From Wuchereria bancrofti (lineage: Eukaryota > Nematoda > Chromadorea > Rhabditida > Onchocercidae): a DNA stretch of 64,000 nucleotides. Where the stretch lies: contig SSBO01000012.1 in assembly GCA_005281725.1 (NCBI GenBank), forward strand, positions 8,531,099-8,595,098, given 5' to 3'. This document shows positions 39,752 through 52,684 of the stretch, piece after piece. Below the pieces are notes generated by a model, which saw only the letters and a list, made by a program, of their open reading frames with translations, had not been told where the DNA came from and did no database searches. Position numbers and translations under genes: made by a program. Each line of letters begins with the position of its first letter. Positions within the stretch are counted from its first letter, which is position 1.

Positions 39752-42700
39752 ATGGTACAGTTATTAATAGTTCTGCTATATTGCATAGTGTTAAGATGCG
39801 AAACGAAGGAGTTACATCTAACGACATCTGATGAGGGATATATGACCGTTATACAAGGTTTTGCTGCACGTCTTGAATGCATGCTTAATACTTGTGTACG
39901 ACATGCTTCTACTGTAAGTTTCAAAATTTTTTAAGAAAAATTTGTTAATAGATTTTTTTTTTTGGATTTTCTTAAAAAAGTTTTTTTTTTCTTGATTTAA
40001 AAAAATTATTAATTTAAGAAAAGATATTTTTTAAGAAGAGAAAAATTGCATACAACAAACGCTTTAAATATTCGTGAATGATAGAAGATATTTCACCATT
40101 GCAGGTAATTTGGTTGAAAGATGATGTGCCAATATTTAATTCAACAAAATTTTTGGATAGTTCCGGTGTGGACGCCAATTCTGTTTTGCTACAACATAAT
40201 ATTGAAACTGATAAGGATAAAGGTAGATATCTGAGTAATCTAATTAATTAATCAATTTTTGAGATCAAATAGAAACACTTCTAATTATTCTAATTTGTTG
40301 AACCAAAAGCACTGCATCATAGTAGGAGGTGCATGTTTTCAAAACAAATCTCATCTAATCATAAAAGGCGTAATAAGATTTGAAATCATGATTCAAAATA
40401 GTGATGTAAGCTATAGGCGTGTGTTTCAAGAAGGGTTACATAAGTGTAAAAATGCAGAGGTGATTTAGGATATAATTCAGAACATAGAAATCAGAAAAAA
40501 ACTTCAGATTAAATGAAATGAAGGGCTGAAATTAAAAGTTTGGAAGTACTTCCTCGATGTTGTAAAAATTACGGTTAATACAGAAAGCAACTGAAAACAT
40601 CAGTTCATAAGTTAGCAAATATTAACTAATTGTTTGAGATACATTAATTGACATATTACATGGTTTTTGAAATTTGCAAAAATAAATTGAACAAGGTAAG
40701 AATTTCAAAATGTGCTATAAAAGCAACATTTTTACCCGAAATAATTGGTGCAATTTTCAGAATGTACGGGTAGTTGTTCAGATACCGACACTTGCTCTGA
40801 CGGGTCACATTGTGTGGACAATAAATGTTGTCAGTGTGCATCGGAAGATTTTACTCTTGTTCTGAAAAATCTTACATTTGAAGATGCAGGTCGTTATCGA
40901 TGTCAAATATCGAATCAACCTCAGCAGCTAGAATTTCAGCTGGAAGTTCTCGGTAGACTTCTAATGTCATAGTGTTTAAGTGATAAAAGAGAATGTCTTT
41001 CTGAAAATTCAACAAATTTTCATATTGATAATAATGATAATAATGTAAAATCATTACAAAAAAACCTATGAATTCAGTGGAAAGTCAAAAATAGTAGTTG
41101 GATATTGTTAATCTTTGAAAATTATATGCTTACTCATAATAATGCATATGTCATTATTATACCAACATTTTTTTTCACTTTTATGATTTGCTGTTTTTAT
41201 TTTTTGAAGTTTAAACTTTCGTATAGTATCAAATTATTTGCTGAAAAGAAGAGAAATTTCAGAGAGTGGATTGAAAGGCGGGTTTCATGAAAATATCAGT
41301 TACGATTACAGTAAATGTTGTGCAAAAAAAGGAATTTCACCGTTATGTCAGGCAATGTGTAAGCCAAGAGACATGCACATCCATCATTTCGACCCAACAA
41401 GGTAAACAACCATTAATGATATCTTCGTGATATTTCAAAGTTTATTTCGAAAAAGGAAAAGTTTGTGAAAGAAAAAAGGTTTATATTTCAGTTGCAAAAC
41501 GGACGATTATAAAAATTTCTTATCATGTGCTACAGAAGGTGGTAACAGAAGTCATGTACAGTGCTGTAAAACACAACTGGTGCCTTCATTTTGCTACGAT
41601 TTTTGTTCCGGAAATTTCCAAATGTTACGCAAATCTCATCGATTATGCTTATATTATCTTCCGGAAATATTTGAATGTTATAATCGCGCGTACTGTGAGT
41701 TTTCCTTACAATGTGACCTAATTTTTGGGTCTATTTTTTTTTTTTTTTAGAACTTTATTCTATAAATTCTATATTTTTTAGTGCCGTTTCCTGAGCACCC
41801 ACAGGATTTAACTGTTAATGCGATTCGATCAGATGAGCTGCGTGTGTGCTGGCGTCCACCGCAACCTCAAACATCGAATAAACATCTTGGAATTGACCAT
41901 TATACTGTGTATTATAAGCAAATACCATCATTTCCATTCTTGGGAGGAGATGAGTAAGTTTTCCACATTAGGCTTATCATTTTACTTGAAGTTCACATGT
42001 ATTTACTTTATTGCTTGGCTTAAATTGTTTCTTAGATCATCAAAAATGTAGCCCATGATTTCTGCAAATTTTCCTCTTTCATCTTTTCCCTTGTTCAGTA
42101 TTCCTTTCATTTTTTTTCTTTTTTTTTTGGCATTTAATTAACTCCTGATGAGCAACATTACGGTTACTTAAAAATCTTTAATATATCGAAAATCAAATAT
42201 TGTATCATATCCTCAATTTTTGATAAGAAGATAATATGCGGAAGTTTTGTCACTTTCCATTAAGTAATAAATTATACTTTACAACTGTTGCAGTGGAATA
42301 CCTCTTTTATCGGGTGATTACGAGGAAAGCATCCCAGGTGGAGTGGCTGAGGATGATGTCGCAAGCGATATTACACCATCTGACGTTGGATCCTTGAAAC
42401 GTGGGAAGCGACAGACATGGCTTTTTGTGACACATGATTCATCCACAAACGATTCAACTGTCCGCGAATTTAAGTTTGATGAAGTAATGGAAGAATAGCT
42501 TAAGTGTTAATTTCTATAATCATAATTTCTTATACAAGAAAAGAAATTATTATATCAAAAATGAATACCTTTATTGATTGCCGTAAAAGTCCGTTAAAAC
42601 AAAGTAAATATGAAAAAGCATATAATATTTGACAGAAATGAAAACGTAAAATTATAGGTAAATACGACGGACACATGCGTTACATTAAAAGATTTACGTT

Positions 42701-45700
42701 CAGCAACACGTTACATAGTCTATGTAACAGCATCGAATGAATATGGCATGTCAGTACCGTCGTCACGAGCTTTGGCTGCGACAAATGCGATTGTCACACC
42801 AACCAATTCAACACTACCGCAGATCGAGCGTATTCCTTACTCGTTTGTTCAAATTTTTGTAGTACCATTGACTACGTCACTTAGAAGTATTGTTGAAGGT
42901 CGAAAAAGACTTCCGTTCTCAAATACTAAAATAGCTTATCCTCTTTATAAGGAGTTCAGTACTGGGAGGAAACCAAAAATAATTGTTTCGTGATAAAAGA
43001 AAAAAAGAAGGAAAAAAATATTCCATTTGTCACAGGTATTCAGTAGTAATTCACGTTAGATCGAAGTTTATTTTTTTCTGATTAAGCTATGGAATTTTTG
43101 TATTGTTTCAAGTGAAATCTCCAATCTTTGAAAGTTCAGTTGCATTTGAGTAGAAAATCTTACTTTCAAGAAGATTCCTTTGTTCTGCTGTTGCATGCTA
43201 CGAATTTACACAAATCTTTTGCTTTTTCCCATTTGGGAAATTTTTGCGTCGACGCTAACATTAGCTTATAACCGTCGACATCTTTTTACTTCTATACACA
43301 TTAGCATTATTGCAAAGCATAAAATGCATGTAAAAAAATAAATCATCATAAGTTAGCTTTGCTGGCATTTTTCACGCTCAATTATTTAATTTTGCAATTA
43401 ACTTGAAGTTTAAGAATAAATATAAAGTCATCATTTTGATGAAAATGGTACTAGTCGTAACAGTTTATGTTTGTTGACATTTTGTTTAAACAGAGTGTCA
43501 TACTGAGTAAGAATCAATTGTAAATGTAATGCAGTTGGCAATTTTCAAAATATTTTAAACACCAATTTTGCATGCTTTCATAACTGACCATCTATATTTA
43601 CGAACAATTTTAATCGACTTATATTGAAGATAATTTTGTTCAAAACGCAATACCTTAGCAGTACTTTTCTTTTCACTCCACTTTTCGTATTGTTGTGGTA
43701 GCATTGTAGAAAAATGAAGGCATGCTTATAAAGTAATTCTTTTTACGATACTGATTAAAAGAATGAAGTGTTAGCATAAATGCATGCTGTGCATATCGCA
43801 CTTGAGGTTACCGCTGTTTTGTCATTGTTAATAGCTTCATTTTCAATCAAACTTTTCCCTCTTGCTAGTGTTCAACAATATTTCATTCTTTCACATCATT
43901 AATTCTTAGTGTATCAATTATCTTTCAACTAGAATTCAGGCCATTTTTTCCTTTCAATCTTAAAATTGAAGTTTTTATTGTGATTGTTCAGGAAAACTTT
44001 CATTATTTACAAAATGAACTTATCCAACATCTTTTTTTTTCCTTGAAGACTTACATCTATCAAGATCACGAACTTCTTTCGTGATACTTAAAAACAACTA
44101 AATGTAGACACGTGTTATTAAATATACATAATTATTATTGTATTAGATGGTATAAATATGTATTTGGACGTCATCGTCCATCGTTTTCCATCAAGAATCC
44201 TTCTAGAGTGTTGCTCATCGAACGGAGTATCACCGTACTGTGCTTCAAAAATGTGCGATGTACGAACTATTCCAAATGCCCTTGAAACGATCGCTATATC
44301 AACATCTTGTCGAACTGAATGGTCTAAAGTTAGTTTCGGTTTTTTCTTAAACTTTTGTTTTTTTTTAATCCTCATATCAAAAAGTTATTCTTGAATTATA
44401 AATTATGAAACATTCGGGGAAATTTCTGGTGGAGGGCTAGTCCTACTCCATAAATATATTTTAGTTTTTTCTAGGTAAAGCTTTATATGAAACTTTATGT
44501 GGGAGATTAACTTAATTTGAGATAAGATGGATCAATCCGGTTGAACTTATTTACTGAAAAGATTTGACAATCTTGGTGATATTCATAAGAGAACTGGAGA
44601 AGAACGATTTTACTTCTTTATATTTAAAATTTTATAATTGCCAGAACAGCTGTCGACATAAATAAACGCGTAGATATTAAAAACAAACATGCATTTTGAA
44701 ATTAAAATTCTTGTATGATTAATGATTGAAGGTGAGTCCGTGTCTTGCCGATGGACGTAATCACACGGACTGTTGTATTAAAAAAGGTGTACAGCATGAC
44801 TGTTTAAAAATATGTGGTGGGGTTGCTGAACCTCTGACAATGCATTCATTATTGTGTCTCAATTTGGATATTGCTGCAATTTATCAGTGTTTACGACAAG
44901 GCTACGGTATGCATCCTACATATTGTCATAACATCTGCTAATTTTAATTCTGAAAATTTGCTCTGTGAATTTTGCTTCAAACTTCGATGTGTTTTTAACA
45001 CTAATGTAAATTGCGTTGGGACTTTTCGAATTCGTCCATTTTAAATCTAATTCTCCAAGTGTGTCACTTTTCAGATACACGACCTTCCCCACCGCAGAAT
45101 GTAACTGTAACAACTGTAACAGAAAGTTCTGCTGAAGTTGAATGGACTGACCCAGCCGTAAATGCTCATCTTGTTGTTTCGTATTCACTGTTTTTGAGAA
45201 AAGATGATCGCAGCCCAAATGTCATAGAGGTGTACTGATTTGCTTTTCCGTTAAAATCAGTTGACTAGTAGCAGATGGATTGAAGAGAACGATGACTTCT
45301 CTCGTATGCCTATGAGTAGCTCTTATCCTACACCACTAGAATAAGGCGGTAATGAAGATAATGGTAGTTCTAGGTGCTGTGGGATGATTTTGAAGGTTGC
45401 TGAAAAAGTATTGAACTAGATCATTGGCAAATCAAATTATGAGTTACAGGTACATAATGTGACTTCACCGCATACTGAATATGGCCTTATACCAGATACT
45501 GAATACACAGTCTATTTACAAAGTCATGGAACTACTGGTGATAGTTTGATGTCAACAGCTCAGATTTTTTTCACACATCCTTTGGTACCATCCTTCTGTC
45601 CACATGGGGAACCGTTATATGATCCAAATGGACACAGGTATTTCCTAATTCTTGGCTTTTTTGCTTTTGTAATCTTAAAATGAATCTTTCTAGCGAATGT

Positions 45701-48700
45701 TAACTCTTTCAGATATTATTGTGGTGCTGGAATACGAGACTGTCCACCTAATTATGATTGTGTGGTAGCTGGAACTTCCGAAACTGACACATTCTGCTGC
45801 TCGAAACGTTAGCAAATCTTTCCATAGCTTGGTATAGTAACTAAAAAGATCTCTAAAAAACTAAGAGGACTTCATTTTTATTGCTATTATATGAAACATA
45901 TGTCGAAATTCTGGAACATTCCTATGAAGTGATATATTGTGATAAATATCAATTCATAGAAATATTTTATAAGTACATAGCTCAGTTCGTGTTCTCTCTC
46001 TCTTTCATAAATGATATCATAAATGTTACTTGCAGTAGAGACTGTATTGATCATTATTCAAGTTCCTTTTTTAACTAATAGTCAGCACATAAAAGATTAA
46101 CACTGTTGTTTATTTTTAGCTCTAAAAATCAATCTTGCAAAAGATTGTTGTCAACAACGGGGTGTTCCAGCAAATTGTTTATCCATGTGTTCTAACAGCA
46201 CCCCACTCTCATTAGAGTGTTCGGAATATGGTGATATATGGGTTCAGTGCACTTCTGAAGGACATGATCATACAAGATGTTGTGCAGAATCAGGTGATTC
46301 TTTAAAATCAAACTTAGATTTATAATTTTTGTACTAATCAATTTTCTTTATACAACGAAGAGTTTTGCAGGTATACCCGATGAATGCATTTCGGCATGCA
46401 GACATCCATTCACTCTTGAGAGAGGTTGTATAGAATATACTCCGCTGCTTTCTAAATGCTATTCATGGCTCGCAACAAATCTTCCTAGTGCAGTTGCGAA
46501 TTTAGAAGTGACCTCTAGGAATTCGTCTTCAGTTATATTTTCATGGGATATACCATTGCAACGGCCTTCAGATGTTTATCAAGTAACACTCGAGAAGAGC
46601 ACCAGTGTATTCAGGCAGGTTAGATTTCAACAACCTCAATTTGTTGTAATTTTAAAAACAATATAATGATATTTCTTGTATGTGATGTCGATCAATCCTA
46701 GCCATTTAAATTTAGCAGATTGTTGGATCAAAGAATGCAAGTAATAATACAGTTGCATGTCAGACACAGACGTATATGTATTTCACATAAGAAGCTCATG
46801 GTTTTAGTCGCAAAGCATCCTATTTAATCCTCCAAATAGCTGGCACGTGAATGATTGAATATCCAATTTTTCCGGAAATATATTTCGCTACAAAAAAAGA
46901 AAAAAGCTAAAAGATTCTTTAAAAAAGAGTTAAAACCTAAAAGATTTTGTAATTTTTCTGTACATCATTTAGATTAATGTTACAACGAATTCTGCTCGTA
47001 TTGACGATCTGCAGCCAAGTACAAATTACACAGCCTTTGTGACAGGATTTAATAAGTTTGGTTCGAGTCCTCCATCGTTCAAAATTTCTTTTGAAACGCT
47101 ACCTGATAATGGTAAGTGTTTTGAAATGTTCTACATCAAAATATTTTTCCTTTTTTCAAATAAACACAACAAAGACATTTTTAAATATTAATTTTTTGTT
47201 ATATTTTCTCTCACAAACTGATACGTTTTCAATCTTTTTTTTCAGAGCAAAATGATAGACCGGTACCACCGTTTGGGTTGCATATTGTGTGGAATCATGG
47301 ACGACGTATAAATATAACATGGAATTGGAGTTCAGTCCGTTATAATGGACAAAGGATTACTGATCCTGTGACATACACAGTTAATTATGTCTCAACTGGA
47401 AATGCATCTGTTTGGAATTCGGTACTATTTTCATAATCACATTTTCTGCATCTTTATTCTAGGTATGAAATTGTGTGTGCTGTGTAAAGATTTCTTGTTA
47501 GATTTAAAAAAAAAAGGATTAGAATTTGATTATAATAATAATAATAATAACGAGAAGTGGAAATTTTGTGATTAATTTTTTTATTGCTTACCATATTTTC
47601 AGGTTAAAACACAAAATATGTGGTATGTAATGGAAAATCTAACGATGAATTCTCTTTATGAAGTATACGTGTATGTGAGTGATGGCAATTTGCAAAGCAG
47701 AAGTTCATCAGTTGTAACTGTGCTTGCTGCACCAGGTATCTTCATTTCATGTATATTACTGTATTAATTTTGCTTTTAAATTGTACTTTCTTCTATCTGC
47801 TTGTTTCCTCATTTTAACCCAAAGTTTGGTGAATGGTTTTCACCAACAGCTCTAATTACCCGATACATGGGACATTATCTTAGAAATAGATTTTAATGAT
47901 TTGTGTAGAATTTCTATTAAGTTTTAAAACTTCAATATTTTAAAACTGGGCCACATAGTTGATGAATTCAATTTTGCTAAAATTTGAAACAAAGAAGATG
48001 GCAACATGAGTGAGAGGAAAGAAGATAGAATGCATCTAGGTGGATGCACTTAATAATATCATTTTGATCAAGAGCGATATTCAAACTAAATAATAGTATC
48101 AGAATTGCTATTTAGAAATAAAATTTTTAAAATTGTCGAATTGGGCGCAAAATGAAGTTTTTTCCTGTTCTCTAGAAATACGTCAAAAATAAATTTAGAT
48201 GAATATTCCTTACCGGAACCGCAGATCACAATTACACCGGCGAATGCTAATCGAACCTATCGTGTGAATGAACAAATTGCTGTTAAATGTACCGTTCACA
48301 GTGATCGAGTGCTTAATTTGGATTTGTTAATTGGGAAGACATTGGTAATTAGCATATTGTTTCTTTCTTAAACAAATTCTTCACATCAATCGGTGTTTAA
48401 AAGGTATATGCCATGATGCTGGAAGATTTTATATTGGATCCTCAGCCATAATTGAGACACAATTAGAATTTTTGTAAAAATATTACTATAGCTAATAAGT
48501 TAACTTGCTTAAGTTATTGTAATTAAATAGCATCCAACTGTGTAAAATTTGAATAATTAACATCGTTTATTGAATATTCAATCATTTGAAATCCTCATGA
48601 TATATTTGAAGCAAATTAAACATGCGTTTAATTTGTAGATACATAGTGAACCGTCAAAGATGACTGTCGAAACATTTTTAAATGTAGCTGAAAACAATAA

Positions 48701-51332
48701 TCTGATAACATGCACGGTTATGGACACTGATGGCCGTCAGAATCGTGCTCAAATGCATATTTTTGTACAATGTATGTTTTAAAATATCCAAATTTTTTTT
48801 GTATCTTTGAATGAAATTTTAAACAAATGTGAAGGAATCATTTTTTACAGTTTTACATAATGTATATTACATACCATCCTCTTACATTTTCTGAAATTAT
48901 GAAATTAATGGACAAGAAAAAAACATATTAAGCAGACAAATTTCATTTAAATTTGCAGTTGGGCCCATAGTAAATATGGTAACAGAACAGATCTATGCTT
49001 ATGATGACCTATCAGCTGAAATCCAGTGCATCGTACAAGGTTATCCAGAACCCATGCTGGAGTGGCATTATCGAAAATCACCGAATACTATTCGTACGGA
49101 ACGCCTAAACGATCCGGTTCTTGTGAAGACAACAGCTTTAAATCAATATGTGCACACACTTCTTGTATGTTTTCTTAAAACATTCATTTTTTCCTGATAA
49201 AATAAATTACGTACGGCTGGAGTCAAGGAAAGACAAGATTTAATTTTCGGAAGTTTTCTGTATATAGAAATTTAGAGTTTCTATTTTCAATGTTGCCTTC
49301 TTTCCATTGATTTCATTATAAATACTGAATGAACTATGTTTACTGTGTTCCCTATGTAAATATTGTATGATTCGTTTGGATCTTTGTCTTTTTGTTGACA
49401 TTATTAGTTAACATTATTAGTCTCTTTGAAAAGACACTTTTCGTTCTTTTAGATAAAGAATGTAACAGGTCGAAATGGAATATACTCTTGTAAAGCAATT
49501 GGTGCAGATGGTACTGAGATTACAAAAAGTGCCGAATTGAACATTGCTAAAGCTGCCTTGCCGTTGACACCTCGTTTCATATTACAGGTATCTTTATGAT
49601 TGCAGCTTGTAATACAATTCTTAATTTACTGTTTATCCAAATGCAAAATATTGCTCTGAAATTAGGAATTTTATTGCAGTGTTGTGTCGAGGCAAAGATT
49701 TCGGAAAAGTGCTTGCGTGTTTGTTCAGTAAATCCGGAAATTGATGGCGATTGTTCGGCTTTTTCAGAAGGTTTTTTTTTTCCTCCTTCCTTCATAAACT
49801 GCTAATTCATTTCGCAAATGCTTCAAAATTGTTTCCATGAAGTGAATTATTTGTTATGGGCTTTTTAATGGAGACCATATATGTTCATTTCAAGAATATC
49901 TCTACACGTCAACTTCTTTTCTAAGACAGTGGATCCAATGAAGTGACCCTTTATTTTTTTTTTTGTGGAAATGATGTTTTAAGATTAAACAAATATTTTA
50001 CTTGAAAAAATTATAGACTTGCTACGATGTGCAAACGACGGTCGAGATCATCGGACGTGTTGCATGAGGACACGCATTCCATCGGATTGTCTGAGTATGT
50101 GCAGCGGTAACAAAGTTTCGAACAACGCGTTATGTTCAATATTTGCATCAAGAGCTGTAGCCTGCATGATTAGGGGACATGAACGGGCTCCCTCACCTCC
50201 GACATTACTTCGTTATGAAAACGTTTCCCCTGATTCAGTCAAGGTTATTTCCATCTTTTGCATGAATTTCTAATCAAATTAACCATCAAAATTACACTTC
50301 AGGATGAATTTTAGATAGCTCTAATGAAAAGAAACTGATTTTAGTAATCATCCAAGTGAATTCCACCCTTCCTATCTTTCATCGTTTTAATTTATCACTG
50401 AAGCGTAGATTGATTGTACCATACTGCCCTATCATTACAGTGTACATAAACAAACTTTCGCTCGTTATTCACCTTTTGTAATCTACTTTATTTCCGAACC
50501 ACGATAATGTTAGATTTTTAGATATCCTGGAATGAAACAGAAGCTGACCCATATAAAGTATATGCTATTTATTACCGTCAGGAAAACAGCAATGGAAACT
50601 TTACAGTTGTGAAAACTAGCAACACGGAAGTTGTTATAGATGGCCTCGATCCTAATACAAATTACGATCTTGCATTAGTCTCTGCGAATGCTCTCGGCCA
50701 TTCACCATTTTTGGAAACAAAAATTATCAGCACTTTCGGTAAAATTTATTACATTGTCAATTTTTAGTTCATCATTAAATTGGTGACTTCCTGCTTTCAA
50801 TGAGCTAAAAATTACATCTCCTCTTCTTTAGATAAAAGGATTTTGTCACTTAAAAGATGATGGACCAGAATTGGTAATTATGTAGTAATAACCTTAAACA
50901 TTCATGTGTTTCTAATTCCAGTAAGACCAAACGTAATGAACTGAAAACTTGCTATCTTGCTGATAATACTGGTAAAGTGGATTTTTTTAAACTTAATACA
51001 TTTTAGGTCCAACACGAAGTCATACATTCATTTCGGCATTCTTTTTTACATTTCTGGTGGCTGCAGCAGCATCATTTGTTGTATATACGATACGGACAAA
51101 CGCTTGGTTAAGGGTAATCCAGAAACTCCATCGAAGTCAACCACTTTCAGATCGAGACCCGTCAGTAGCTTTTGAAAATCCAGGTTATGGAACCGAAGTG
51201 CAGATCCGAGGATTGGCACACTCGGATCCAACTGCAGCTACTGAATGGCAAAATGCTGATCTTGAAGTGGCAGATAATTTGCCTACGGAAGCTAACAATG
51301 GGATGAGGTACGCGAAACTGAATTCTTCCTAG
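39752..51332 (+). CDS. Type I membrane receptor with Ig, DB-module, FN3 and Cys-rich domains (igdb-like)
   Basis: Twenty-six exons encode about 1,516 residues: 39752-39913, 40105-40222, 40761-40952, 41263-41401, 41492-41694, 41782-41953, 42294-42483, 42658-42886, 44147-44328, 44732-44906, 45075-45229, 45450-45637, 45713-45807, 46120-46293, 46371-46618, 46973-47111, 47246-47421, 47603-47735, 48199-48344, 48639-48771, 48959-49164, 49453-49587, 49680-49770, 50017-50243, 50522-50738, 51007-51332. All phases close; only the donor at 42886 is a choice among several. Order: signal peptide (LLIVLLYCIVLRC); Ig1 with a Cys-rich insert to 157; DB1 158-271 (CCAKKGISPLCQAMC); FN3-1 272-468; DB2 469-587; FN3-2; Cys-rich 692-733; DB3 734-835 (CCQQRGVPANCLSMC); FN3-3 and FN3-4 to 1023; Ig2 and Ig3 1024-1230; DB4 1231-1315; FN3-5 to 1408; membrane span about 1415-1438; tail with FENPGY. 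Matches the nematode Ig/DB/FN3 family (C. elegans igdb genes). Ligand unknown; adhesion or guidance is inference. Confidence 0.92.
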
Positions 51333-52684
51333 GATTTGTTCTGAACTGAAATCGATCAGTGCTCCCACTAATTTTGCTCATTTTTCCTCTCGATATTTCG
51401 ATTGCTCCGTTACATCGAAATAGTCTACATGTTATATAATACATTTTCGACATTTTCGCAAACCAAAGACGACGACGCAACATACGTAAAAGTGTTGCGT
51501 CTATTTTACGGAGCTTATTTTCCTAATATTATTGTTGGTGCACATGATTGTGATTCTCCAGTACTGCTGGAGGAAAAGTTAAAAATTTTTTTTGCGACAA
51601 TATTACGCTCTCCTCCTCTCCTTCCTTTCTCTCTCTCCTCTTTCCCTTTAAATATCATCAGATCTACTTAAATTCATTCAAAGAACGGGTTAATCATTTA
51701 TTCTCGCATTGTACACCCTAGATGTTTACTGTATAAACATAGTTCTTCCGCTTTTTTTCTGGTTGGATACCCTTACCAGGATGCATTTGTGTCGTGATAG
51801 AAATGGCTTGTTTTGTTCCTAATACATAAAATATGCATAATGTGCATTTGGTATGTGTATTACATCTCTCCTCTTCCCATTTTACAATGCCTCTAAAATT
51901 CTGTTCCAGTAGATGAGGTTAAATGATAAGCACGATCTGTGAATAGTACAGAAGAATTTAATCAGCACGTTATAAACTTATGATACTTTCTCTTGAGAAT
52001 ATGTAGAAGTGATCCCTTTAAGTTTTCGGAGAGAGTTATCTTAATTCAACAAAGCTGCTATTTTTACATATTATTCTTGAAGCAAAGAACTGATTTGAAA
52101 GTATCAAGTTGCGACATACTGCTTCTTTTGAAAGCGTAATTTAGACGATCGTGATTACATGACATGAGTAGAATGTGGAATAAACTGATTGTGTTGTGCA
52201 TATACCGTTTGCTACAAATGATTGAAAATGTTCTTTTTTTGCAATACAATATGCATTTCAGAAAATTATTCTGAAATCAATTTGACGTTTCACAAAATAA
52301 ATAAATATAAAAAATTTGGTTCTCAATACATAGATAATGTATGAAAGAAACTAACCAAGAGCGGAAGATCTCGAGTATCTCTATTCGATGTTCGTTAGCT
52401 TCCCATGAACATTAGTTATATTTCTGAGAACCAAATAATGGTATAATAGGTATGAATCCAAAAATTACTTCACTGTTTTGTAATTACTACGATAATTGAT
52501 GAGCACATATATTATACTGAATGTAAGGTGAAGCATCAGCTATCCGTATCTTCAACAACAGTAAAATAAACGGTATAGCTGAATCTTTCATACAGGGAAT
52601 CTGTATGAATGTTTAACTTATCTAAGCCGTTTTTTCCCACAAATTGGGATCCATAAGTTATTGATCTATTTGGAAATTAGATCC
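51333..52684. other. Convergent 3' flanks of receptor and RIC-3 genes
   Basis: About 1.35 kb between two stop codons facing each other; holds both 3' UTRs. An aataaataaa cluster near 52297-52306 is a possible poly(A) signal on the plus strand. No additional exon was seen. Confidence 0.55.

Noticed and set aside
47055..47075. ggttcgagtcctcc, resembling a tRNA B box
   Set aside because: It lies in receptor exon 16 coding sequence and has no A box or cloverleaf partner.
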